6,727 nucleotides of DNA from Pseudomonadota bacterium (GTDB taxonomy: Bacteria; Pseudomonadota; Alphaproteobacteria; Rhizobiales; Xanthobacteraceae), in the NCBI GenBank assembly GCA_023442085.1, contig JAEZMT010000097.1:1-6727 (forward strand), in the 5' to 3' direction. Shown piece by piece: positions 1 through 5,875 of this stretch (position 1 is the first letter of the stretch; each line of letters opens with the position of its first letter). Below the pieces are notes generated by a model, which had not been told where the DNA came from, did not search any database, and saw only the letters and a program-made list of their open reading frames with translations. The position numbers were made by a program, and so were the translations under genes.

Positions 1-895
1 TTTCCGCTTCCTTCGCCACGGTGACGAAGGAGAGTTCGGAGGCGCCGTAGAATTCCGCGAAGGCCGCGTTGGGCATGAAGTGCGCAAGCATCTGCCGCCG
101 CCCCGGCGGCCATTTGGCGCCGGAGCACAATACAAGGCGCAGGCCCGGCAGGGTTTCGCCCTCGGCGGCGAGATGGTCCAGCAGCAGCGCGATCTGCGTC
201 GGCACGCCATAAAGTACGGTCGCGCCATGGGCGCGCGCCAGCTCGGCAGCGCTACGGGGGCGGAAGTGAGGGGCCAGCAGCACATGGGCGCCGGCATCGA
301 GGCCCCGCGCCAGCGCATAGAGGAAGAGCGAATGGGTGAGCGCGCCGGGGGCGAGGATCACGTCTTCCGGGCCGATGCCGAACTCCGCCGTGTCCGCATC
401 GAAGCTCGAAGTCCAGGAATGGTGCGCGCGGCGATAGCCCTTGGGCAGGCCGGTGGAGCCGGAGGTGAAGCCCACATAGAAGGGCAGCTCCGGGTGCGGC
501 GCCGCCATCGCCATGGCTGGCCCGGCGCCGATGGCGTCGGCCAGCCCTGCCGCCCCCTGCCCCGGCGCAAGGTGGATGTCGCCGGCCTTCCCGCTCACGA
601 GCAATCCGGGCCGGACCCGCTCCAGCACGTCCCGACGCTGTCCCTCCGGCCAGCCAGGATCGAGGATCTGCGCCTCCCGCCCCGCGCGGGCGGCGGCGAG
701 GAAGAGGATGGCGAGGGCCGCGCCGTTCGGCAGGTCGAGCCCGATGCCCCCGGCCGGCGCGTCCGCGAACCGCGTCGCGCAGCGCGTCACCAGCGCATCG
801 AGGGCGGCGTAGGTCAGCGTCTCGCCGGCGCAGGTGAGGGCCGGCGCGTCCGGTCGCTCGACCGCGTGGCGGGCGAGGTGGCGCGTGATGCTCAC
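1..895 (-). CDS. AMP-forming acyl-CoA synthetase / ligase (ANL superfamily), 3' part beyond the window
   Basis: N-terminal 298 codons of an adenylate-forming enzyme that activates a carboxylic acid to an acyl-AMP and then usually to an acyl-CoA. The frame is open from the GTG at 895-893 to the window edge. It holds the P-loop-like A3 motif TSGSTGLPK (about residues 144-152), an A4-like stretch ALTHSLF (185-191) and the A5 motif FYGASE (282-287), in the right order and spacing. The ATP/Mg hinge motifs and C-terminal domain lie outside. The start is GTG because it overlaps the bioY stop as GTGA and the protein then begins directly with the usual ANL N-terminal region (SITRHLARHAVERPDAPAL). No strong Shine-Dalgarno is visible, so translation is probably coupled to bioY. 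The N-terminal domain looks compact (A3 near residue 144, against roughly 170-200 in many acyl-CoA ligases). Substrate unknown. Its place behind bioMNY suggests a biotin-precursor or fatty-acid link, which is inference only. It is not BioW, which belongs to a different fold. Confidence 0.9.
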   Translation of the reverse strand, partial: MSITRHLARHAVERPDAPALTCAGETLTYAALDALVTRCATRFADAPAGGIGLDLPNGAALAILFLAAARAGREAQILDPGWPEGQRRDVLERVRPGLLVSGKAGDIHLAPGQGAAGLADAIGAGPAMAMAAPHPELPFYVGFTSGSTGLPKGYRRAHHSWTSSFDADTAEFGIGPEDVILAPGALTHSLFLYALARGLDAGAHVLLAPHFRPRSAAELARAHGATVLYGVPTQIALLLDHLAAEGETLPGLRLVLCSGAKWPPGRRQMLAHFMPNAAFAEFYGASELSFVTVAKEAE

Positions 896-1467
896 GGGCG
901 GTGCGGCGCCGCCACCGACCAGTTGCGCAGCACGGTGGTGGCGAGCAGTGCCGCGCCCACCGCCTTGATGAGGTCGCCCGGCACGAAGACGGACGCGCCG
1001 ATGAGCGCCTTCAGCGGGCTGATGTGCGCCATCAGCGCGATTCCCGGAATGCCGAAAGCGTAGAGGGTGAGGATGCCGCCCGTGATGGCGGCGATCAGCG
1101 CCGTCGCCAGCGCCGGCAGATTGCGCGCCGCGAGCCGCTCGGCCACGAGGCCGGTGACGAAACCGGCGGCGACGTAGCCGACGAGGAAGCCCGCGGTCGG
1201 GCTCGCCAGCACGCCGAGGCCGCCGCGCCCGCCCGACAGCAGCGGCGCGCCGAGCAGCACCACGAACACGAACAGCCCCGTCGCCGCCGCTCCCGCGCGG
1301 GCGCCGAGCAGGAGGCCGGCCAGCATCACGCCGAGGCTTTGGGCGGTAATGGGCACACCCGCCGCGATGGGCAGGAAGATGGGCGGCACAAAGCCCAGCG
1401 CCGCGATGAGGGCGGCGACAAGGGCGATGCGCACCAGCGTGCGCGTCTCGAAGATCTGGCTGTCCAT
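892..1467 (-). CDS. bioY: BioY, biotin-binding S component of ECF biotin transporter
   Basis: Integral membrane protein of 191 aa that binds biotin and, with BioM and BioN, imports it across the inner membrane. Family hallmarks are visible: PITAQSLGVMLAGLLLG (about residues 39-55), the Gly-rich stretch GGRGGLGVLASPTAGFLVGY (79-98) and the C-terminal FVPGDLIKA (161-169), whose Asp165 and Lys168 are typical of BioY. About six hydrophobic segments fit the usual topology, and the length is normal for the family. The ATG at 1467-1465 is preceded by AGGGGA (1475-1480) seven bases upstream, immediately after the bioN stop, so this start is well supported. bioN ends 14 bases upstream, and the stop overlaps the next gene's GTG by four bases. 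Many BioY proteins work alone, but here the dedicated BioMN module is present. Very confident. Confidence 0.96.
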   Translation of the reverse strand: MDSQIFETRTLVRIALVAALIAALGFVPPIFLPIAAGVPITAQSLGVMLAGLLLGARAGAAATGLFVFVVLLGAPLLSGGRGGLGVLASPTAGFLVGYVAAGFVTGLVAERLAARNLPALATALIAAITGGILTLYAFGIPGIALMAHISPLKALIGASVFVPGDLIKAVGAALLATTVLRNWSVAAPHRP

Positions 1468-1481
1468 GGGCCTGTCCCCTT

Positions 1482-2126
1482 TCAAATTCTGGGCCTGCGC
1501 GCGGGTCGCGACGGCATGCGCGGCTTGCGCGGTGCGCCGAAGCCGCGCGCGTCGAGGGCTTCCGCCACCTGATCCGACATGGCGAGCGCGCCGGAGAAGA
1601 AGGCGCCGACGAGCGCCAGTCCCGGACGGCGGGGGCTGCGCGCACGCCAGGCCTCCTCGCGACCCCGCCAGGTGTCGAGCAGCACCGGCACGAAGCGCAC
1701 CACCAGCGCCACCGCCAGCGCGATGCGATCGGGATCGAGCCCGAAGCGCTTGAGCGGGCGCATCGGCAGGGCGAGCGCGTCCATCATGTCCTGCATGCGG
1801 GTGGAGAGGGTGACGAGATCGGCCAGCAGCACCATCACGCAGATGCGCAGCACGCTCGCCACCGCCACCTCGACGGACGCCGCCCACACCTGCAGCGCGA
1901 AGATCACCACAAGCAGCGGCGCGAGGCTCCGCCAGTGGGCGAGCCGCCGCAGCCCCGGCCGGCCGAAGCCGCAATAGACGATGAGCACGGCGGCGAGCGC
2001 CATGGCCAGCAGCACCGGGCTGTCCAGCGGCACGATCAGCACGGAGAGCACCGCGAGCGCGATCAGTTTCGCGCCAGCGGGCAGGCGATGCAGCAGGCTG
2101 CGGCCGGAGAGATAGCCGGCGATCAT
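1482..2126 (-). CDS. bioN: BioN, transmembrane coupling (T) protein of ECF biotin transporter
   Basis: EcfT-family membrane protein of 214 aa that couples ATP hydrolysis by BioM to movement of the BioY substrate-binding subunit. Hydrophobic segments lie at about residues 20-55, 68-105 and 135-150, followed by the two cytoplasmic coupling-helix signatures: ARS (162-164, in EAWRARS) and ARG (193-195, in LDARGF). The T-protein consensus at both places is Ala-Arg-Gly, so the first is a mild variant. The C-terminal tail is basic (KPRMPSRPARRPRI). The ATG shares the sequence ATGA with the bioM stop, giving a four-base overlap and probably translational coupling in a fixed ratio. The short T protein encoded directly between bioM and bioY fits BioN rather than a general shared EcfT. 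Confidence 0.94.
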   Translation of the reverse strand: MIAGYLSGRSLLHRLPAGAKLIALAVLSVLIVPLDSPVLLAMALAAVLIVYCGFGRPGLRRLAHWRSLAPLLVVIFALQVWAASVEVAVASVLRICVMVLLADLVTLSTRMQDMMDALALPMRPLKRFGLDPDRIALAVALVVRFVPVLLDTWRGREEAWRARSPRRPGLALVGAFFSGALAMSDQVAEALDARGFGAPRKPRMPSRPARRPRI

Positions 2127-2890
2127 GGGACGGCCCGCCCGGACGGCCGCGCCACGGCGCGCTCGGCGCGGGCGCGCGCATCCGCCTCGTAGAGCGGGAT
2201 GACCTCGGCCGGCGCACCATCGGCCACCACCTCGCCGCCCCTCAGCCAGAGAACGCGATCGAAGCCGGCGAACAAATCCACGTCGTGGCTCGCCATCACC
2301 ATGGTCACGTCGAGCGCGCCGAGGCGGGCGGCGAGGGTGAGGCGGGTGGTGAGGTCGAGGCTGGAAAACGGCTCATCCAGCAGCAGCACGGAAGGGTCGG
2401 CGGCCAGCGCCGAGAGGATGCAGACGAGCTGCTTCTGTCCTTCGGAGAGATCCGCCACCGCCCGGTCGCCCCAGCCGGCGCAGCCGTGGCGGGCGAGCAG
2501 CCGCTCGGCGTCCGCATTGGCCTGTGCCTTCGGCGTGCCCTGCTGGATGGGACCGAAGGCGATCTCCTCCCGCACCGAGGGGAAGATGATCTGGTGGTCC
2601 ACGTTCTGGAACACGAAGCCGACCGTCGCCGGCAGCTTGCGCCGGTCGCGGCGGGTGTCGAGGCCCTCCACCGTCACCGTGCCCGTGTCCGGCAAGATCA
2701 GCCCGTTGATGAGGCGCAGCAGGGTGGACTTGCCCGACCCGTTGTCGCCCACGAGGCCGATGCGCCGCTCGGACAGGGTGAGATTGAGATTGGAGAAGAC
2801 CGTCCGCGCGCCGCGCGTCACCTCGACCCCAGCGAGCCGCGCGAAGGGCGCGGCGGCGGGGCGCGGGTCGGCGGCGGGCATCTGTGACAT
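2123..2890 (-). CDS. bioM: BioM, ATPase (A) subunit of ECF biotin transporter
   Basis: Cytoplasmic ABC ATPase of 255 aa that powers the BioMNY biotin importer. All nucleotide-binding elements are present: Walker A GDNGSGKST (48-56), Q-loop Gln95 in FVFQNVDHQIIF, ABC signature LSEGQKQ (148-154, Glu replacing the second-position Gly of LSGGQ), Walker B VLLLDEP (168-174) and the switch His202 in ASHD. The length is normal for an EcfA-type ATPase. I chose the ATG at 2890-2888, which has AGGAGA (2895-2900) just upstream. An in-frame ATG 20 codons further upstream would add a tail with no family resemblance. It is the first gene of the minus-strand operon, overlaps bioN by ATGA, and faces a divergent dehydratase gene. 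Identification as BioM rather than another EcfA rests on the adjacent bioN and bioY. Confidence 0.95.
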   Translation of the reverse strand: MSQMPAADPRPAAAPFARLAGVEVTRGARTVFSNLNLTLSERRIGLVGDNGSGKSTLLRLINGLILPDTGTVTVEGLDTRRDRRKLPATVGFVFQNVDHQIIFPSVREEIAFGPIQQGTPKAQANADAERLLARHGCAGWGDRAVADLSEGQKQLVCILSALAADPSVLLLDEPFSSLDLTTRLTLAARLGALDVTMVMASHDVDLFAGFDRVLWLRGGEVVADGAPAEVIPLYEADARARAERAVARPSGRAVP

Positions 2891-2894
2891 GGCG

Positions 2895-2900
2895 TCTCCT
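2895..2900 (-). promoter_or_regulatory. Ribosome binding site of bioM
   Basis: Minus-strand AGGAGA lies four bases before the bioM ATG and fixes that start. A second purine-rich match, GGAAGGAGAG (2906-2915), lies just upstream. It is too far away for normal spacing, but it could act as a standby site. Confidence 0.7.
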
Positions 2901-2972
2901 GCTGGCTCTCCTTCCGATAAACGGTTCGCGCGTCGAGGCAAGGGTGCCATCGGTATAGGGCGCCTTCCAAGG

Positions 2973-2983
2973 GTGCATTGCAC
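2973..2983. repeat. 11-base palindrome GTGCA-T-TGCAC upstream of bioM
   Basis: Perfect 5-base arms GTGCA (2973-2977) and TGCAC (2979-2983) around one base, 83 bases upstream of the bioM start and in the divergent promoter region. It has the size of a half-turn dimer-binding site, but I do not recognise it as the site of any particular regulator. Confidence 0.3.
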
Positions 2984-3006
2984 ACTGCGCCACCGTCATT
3001 CCCGGA

Positions 3007-3036
3007 TTGATTTCCGTCGCCGCCGGGCGCATAAAT
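3007..3036 (+). promoter_or_regulatory. Possible sigma-70-type promoter for the dehydratase operon
   Basis: TTGATT (3007-3012) resembles a -35 box and matches the strong TTGA part. ATAAAT-like sequence at about 3031-3036 could serve as a -10 after an 18-base spacer. It lies about 60 bases before the start codon and just upstream of a LacI-like palindrome. The match is moderate and made by eye, and alphaproteobacterial promoters are degenerate, so this is tentative. Confidence 0.3.
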
Positions 3037-3042
3037 CCCGCC

Positions 3043-3060
3043 GATCAAATCGATTAAAAT
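3043..3060. promoter_or_regulatory. Candidate LacI-family operator (core AATCGATT)
   Basis: The core AATCGATT (3048-3055) is a perfect 8-base palindrome centred on CG. It fits the AANCGNTT centre typical of LacI/GalR-family operators, and the flanks are only partly symmetric. It sits just downstream of the possible -10, about 42 bases before the dehydratase start, where a repressor would block initiation. Sugar-acid operons are often controlled by LacI or GntR regulators, but no regulator gene is in the window and an 8-base palindrome can occur by chance. Confidence 0.3.
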
Positions 3061-3086
3061 CCGGCGCATCCGAACGCCGGAGCAGT

Positions 3087-3090
3087 GGAG
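3087..3090 (+). promoter_or_regulatory. Ribosome binding site choosing the dehydratase start
   Basis: GGAG lies six bases before the ATG at 3097. The in-frame GTG at 3085 has only a GGAG two bases away, which is too close, so the ATG is the preferred start. Confidence 0.65.
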
Positions 3091-3096
3091 AAAGCC

Positions 3097-4947
3097 ATGT
3101 CCGGTCCTGCCGACCAGGGAAAGAACGGAACGATCGAGCGCAAGGGCGACCAGCCTGAGAAGCACGGCCTGAAGCTCAGGTCGCAGCTGTGGTTCGACAA
3201 TCCGGACAATCCCGGCATGACCGCGCTCTATCTGGAGCGCTACCTGAATTTCGGCCTCACCCGCGAGGAATTGCAGTCCGGCAAGCCGATCATCGGCATC
3301 GCCCAGACCGGCTCGGACCTCTCCCCCTGCAACCGCCACCATCTGGACCTCGCCCACCGCGTGCGCGCGGGCATCGAGGCCATGGGCGGCGTGCCGTTCG
3401 AGTTTCCGGTGCATCCCATCCAGGAAACCGGCAAGCGGCCCACCGCCGCGCTCGACCGCAACCTCGCCTATCTCGGCCTCGTGGAAATCCTCTACGGCTA
3501 CCCGCTCGACGGCGTGGTGCTGACCACCGGCTGCGACAAGACCACCCCGGCCTGCATCATGGCCGCCGCCACCGTGAACATCCCGGCCATCGTCCTCTCG
3601 GGCGGGCCGATGCTGAACGGCTGGTGGAAGGGCGAGCGCACCGGCTCCGGCACCGTGGTGTGGAAGAACCGCGAACGCTTCGCAGCGGGTGAGATCGACT
3701 ATGACGAGTTCATGGATGTGGTGGCGTCCTCCGCCCCGTCGGTGGGCCACTGCAACACCATGGGCACCGCCTCCACCATGAACGCGCTGGCGGAAGCCCT
3801 CGGCATGTCGCTCCCCGGCTGCGCGGCCATTCCGGCGCCCTATCGCGAGCGCGGGCAGATCGCTTACGACACCGGCAAGCGCATCGTGGACATGGTGTGG
3901 GAGGACCTGAAACCCTCCGACATCCTCACCCGCGAGGCGTTCGAGAACGCCATCCGCGTCAACAGCGCCATCGGCGGCTCCACCAACGCCCCCATCCACC
4001 TCAACGCCATCGCCCGCCATGTGGGTGTGCCGCTGACCGTGGACGACTGGCAGTCCGTGGGTCACAAGATCCCGCTGCTGGTGAACCTCCAGCCGGCCGG
4101 CGAATATCTCGGCGAGGAATTCCACCGCGCTGGCGGCGTGCCGGCGGTGGTGGCGGAGCTGATCGAGCAGGGCAAGATCCACGAGGGCGCGCTCACCGTG
4201 AACGGGCGCACCATGGGCGAGAACTGCAAGGGCAAGCTCTCCTGGGACCGCGAGGTCATCAAGGCCTATGACGCGCCCCTGAAGGAGGATGCCGGCTTCA
4301 TCGTGCTGCACGGCAACCTGTTCGACAATGCGGTGATGAAGACCTCGGTGATCTCCGAGGAGTTCCGCGCCCGCTTCCTCTCCAACCCCAACGATCCGGA
4401 GGCCTTCGAGGGCCGCGCCGTGGTGTTCGACGGGCCGGAGGACTACCACCACCGCATCGACGACCCATCGCTGGGGATCGACGAATACACCCTGCTGTTC
4501 ATCCGCGGCACCGGCCCGCTCGGCTATCCCGGCGGCGCGGAGGTGGTGAACATGCAGCCGCCGGCCGCCCTCCTGAAGAAGGGCATCCATGCCCTGCCCT
4601 GCATCGGCGACGGCCGCCAGTCCGGAACCTCGGGCTCGCCTTCCATCCTGAACGCATCGCCGGAAGCGGCGGCGGGCGGCGGCCTTGCGCTGCTGAAGAC
4701 CGGCGACCGGGTGCGCATCGATCTCAACAAATGCACCGCCGACATCCTGATCTCGCCGGAGGAGCTGGCCCAGCGCCGCGCCGACCTGCAGGGTCATGGC
4801 GGCTACAAGGCGCCGGAGAGCCAGACCCCGTGGCAGGAAATCCAGCGCTCCATGGTCGCCCAGTTCGACGAGGGCATGGTGCTGAAGCCGGCGGTGAAAT
4901 ACCAGCACATCGCCCAGACCATGGGCGTGCCGCGCGACAACCACTGA
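3097..4947 (+). CDS. IlvD/Edd-family sugar-acid dehydratase, D-xylonate dehydratase-like
   Basis: Iron-sulfur, Mg-dependent dehydratase of 616 aa that removes water from an aldonic acid to give a 2-keto-3-deoxy acid in non-phosphorylative sugar catabolism. The predicted Fe-S ligands are Cys78 (SDLSPCNR), Cys146 (TTGCDKTTPA) and Cys219 (VGHCNTMGTA). Mg-site positions are Glu110 (HPIQE), Asp147 and Lys148, which is carbamylated in characterised homologues. The likely catalytic Ser509 is in GDGRQSGT. Cysteine spacing (68 and 73 residues) equals that of Caulobacter XylD (Cys60/128/201) as I recall it, and long stretches such as MTALYLERY, GIAQTGSD and CAAIPAPYRERGQ match that subfamily rather than biosynthetic IlvD or 6-phosphogluconate dehydratase. 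The N-terminus is about 18 residues longer than XylD and polar and charged. The exact substrate (D-xylonate, L-arabonate, D-galactonate, D-fuconate or D-gluconate) cannot be decided. It leads a rightward operon with a lyase-like protein, a GNAT enzyme and an SDR. Confidence 0.93.
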   Translation: MSGPADQGKNGTIERKGDQPEKHGLKLRSQLWFDNPDNPGMTALYLERYLNFGLTREELQSGKPIIGIAQTGSDLSPCNRHHLDLAHRVRAGIEAMGGVPFEFPVHPIQETGKRPTAALDRNLAYLGLVEILYGYPLDGVVLTTGCDKTTPACIMAAATVNIPAIVLSGGPMLNGWWKGERTGSGTVVWKNRERFAAGEIDYDEFMDVVASSAPSVGHCNTMGTASTMNALAEALGMSLPGCAAIPAPYRERGQIAYDTGKRIVDMVWEDLKPSDILTREAFENAIRVNSAIGGSTNAPIHLNAIARHVGVPLTVDDWQSVGHKIPLLVNLQPAGEYLGEEFHRAGGVPAVVAELIEQGKIHEGALTVNGRTMGENCKGKLSWDREVIKAYDAPLKEDAGFIVLHGNLFDNAVMKTSVISEEFRARFLSNPNDPEAFEGRAVVFDGPEDYHHRIDDPSLGIDEYTLLFIRGTGPLGYPGGAEVVNMQPPAALLKKGIHALPCIGDGRQSGTSGSPSILNASPEAAAGGGLALLKTGDRVRIDLNKCTADILISPEELAQRRADLQGHGGYKAPESQTPWQEIQRSMVAQFDEGMVLKPAVKYQHIAQTMGVPRDNH

Positions 4948-4954
4948 TCGCGAT

Positions 4955-4985
4955 GCGGACGGGTGGACGGTCCATTCCCGTCCGC
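4955..4985 (+). terminator. Strong hairpin after the dehydratase gene, without a T-tract
   Basis: Perfect arms GCGGACGGG (4955-4963) and CCCGTCCGC (4977-4985) enclose 13 bases that can extend the stem through TGGA/TCCA around a CGG loop, leaving a two-base TT bulge. It begins seven bases after the dehydratase stop. What follows is C-rich with no run of T, so it is not a classical intrinsic terminator. It may be a partial terminator, or an mRNA 3'-end protector that lowers expression of the downstream genes relative to the dehydratase. Confidence 0.45.
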
Positions 4986-5044
4986 CCGCCCCGGTCCTAA
5001 TCTCCCCCCGCCGCCACGCCCCGGCGGTGCACGGGATTGCCCTC

Positions 5045-5875
5045 ATGACCTCGCCCACAGACAAGCGCCGCGCCTTCCGCACGCTCCACGAGAGCGGCTG
5101 CTTCGTGCTGCCGAACCCGTGGGACGTGGGCACGACGCGCTATTTGGAATCCGCCGGCTTCAAGGCTCTGGCCACCACCAGCGCCGGCTATGCCTTCTCC
5201 ACCGGCCGCCCGGACGGCGCCGTGGGGCGGGACGAGGTGCTGGCCCACATCGCCGATCTCGTCGCGGCCACCGCCTTGCCCACGAATGCGGACTTCGAGG
5301 CGGGCTATGCGCCCGATCCGGCCGGGGTCGCCGAGAGCGTCACCTTGTGCGTCGGCACCGGCGTGTCGGGCCTCTCCATCGAGGATGCGACGGGGGATGC
5401 GGCGCATCCGCTCTATGATCTGGATGAGGCGGTTGCCCGGGTGCGTGCGGCGCGCAAGGCCATCGACGCCACTGGCGCCGACGTGATCCTCACAGCCCGC
5501 GCGGAATGCTTCCTGGTGGGCCGGACCGACCTCGCCGAGGTCATCACCCGCCTGAAGGCCTATGCGGCGGCGGGGGCGGATTGCCTCTATGCACCGGGCA
5601 TTCGCACGCGGGAGGACATCTCTGCCGTGGTGGAGGCGGTGGCGCCGCTGCCGGTGAACGTGCTGATGCCGGGGTCGACGGGGCTCGGTTTCGCCGACCT
5701 CGCGGGCCTCGGCGTGCGCCGCATCAGCGTGGGCAGCACCCTGAGCCGGGTCGCCTGGGGCGCCTTCATCGCCTCGGTGGAGGAAATCCGCGACGCGGGC
5801 ACATTCAGCAAGTTCGCGGGCGCCGTGCCCTTCGCCGAGATCAACGGCTTCTTCCGCACCGGGAGCGGCATGTGA
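5045..5875 (+). CDS. Isocitrate lyase/phosphoenolpyruvate mutase-superfamily protein
   Basis: Protein of 276 aa with the PEP mutase/isocitrate lyase TIM-barrel pattern, a family that makes or breaks C-C or P-C bonds next to a carboxylate using Mg. It starts with the typical LPNPWDVGTTRYLESAGFKALATTSAG (22-48). NADFEAGY (81-88) occupies the Mg-binding strand, SIEDATGD (111-118) carries the conserved Glu-Asp, TARAECFL (150-157) carries the conserved Arg152, and NVLMPG and RISVGSTLSR mark the late strands. The KKCGH/KRCGH catalytic loop of isocitrate and methylisocitrate lyases is absent, so it should not be called prpB or aceA. The true reaction is unknown; hydrolase, decarboxylase and lyase are all known in the superfamily. 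The ATG at 5045 was preferred over the GTG at 5027 because the family-like sequence begins shortly after it; the Shine-Dalgarno is weak in both cases. The stop overlaps the next gene's start. Confidence 0.85.
   Translation: MTSPTDKRRAFRTLHESGCFVLPNPWDVGTTRYLESAGFKALATTSAGYAFSTGRPDGAVGRDEVLAHIADLVAATALPTNADFEAGYAPDPAGVAESVTLCVGTGVSGLSIEDATGDAAHPLYDLDEAVARVRAARKAIDATGADVILTARAECFLVGRTDLAEVITRLKAYAAAGADCLYAPGIRTREDISAVVEAVAPLPVNVLMPGSTGLGFADLAGLGVRRISVGSTLSRVAWGAFIASVEEIRDAGTFSKFAGAVPFAEINGFFRTGSGM

Larger units (their letters stand above)
2891..3096. other. Divergent intergenic regulatory region between bioM and the sugar-acid dehydratase gene
   Basis: These 206 bases carry no convincing gene and must contain the promoters of both divergent operons. 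The part at 3030-3060 is AT-richer than its surroundings, as expected of a promoter. On the minus strand the only -10-like string I see is CTATAC within CCCTATACCG (about 2952-2961), with no well-spaced -35 box. No TTATMKATAA-type BioR box, riboswitch or attenuator was recognised. Confidence 0.6.

Noticed and set aside
80..1063. 327-codon plus-strand frame over the ligase and bioY
   Set aside because: It is antisense to two recognisable genes, and its composition (Arg/Gly/Ala/Gln) is typical of a shadow frame.
892..2220. 442-codon minus-strand frame ending with BioY
   Set aside because: Only its last 191 codons are BioY. The upstream part is an out-of-frame reading of bioN and bioM, and a good ribosome binding site marks the true start at 1467.
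2911..2924. Possible BioR box near GATAAACGG
   Set aside because: The minus-strand string TTATCGGAAG fits TTATMKATAA at only about 7 of 10 positions, with the second half-site wrong, so it is not listed as a site.
3085..3096. GTG start four codons upstream for the dehydratase
   Set aside because: Its Shine-Dalgarno would be only two bases away, while the ATG at 3097 has GGAG at a normal six-base distance.
2199..3158. 319-codon plus-strand frame across bioM and the intergenic region
   Set aside because: It is antisense to the BioM ATPase and is Ser/Arg-rich without a protein-family pattern.
2818..5133. 771-codon open frame on the minus strand antisense to the dehydratase gene
   Set aside because: It is a GC-rich shadow frame: low-complexity, rich in Arg, Ala, Gly, His and Val, with no domain pattern, and it lies opposite a well-conserved enzyme and overlaps bioM.
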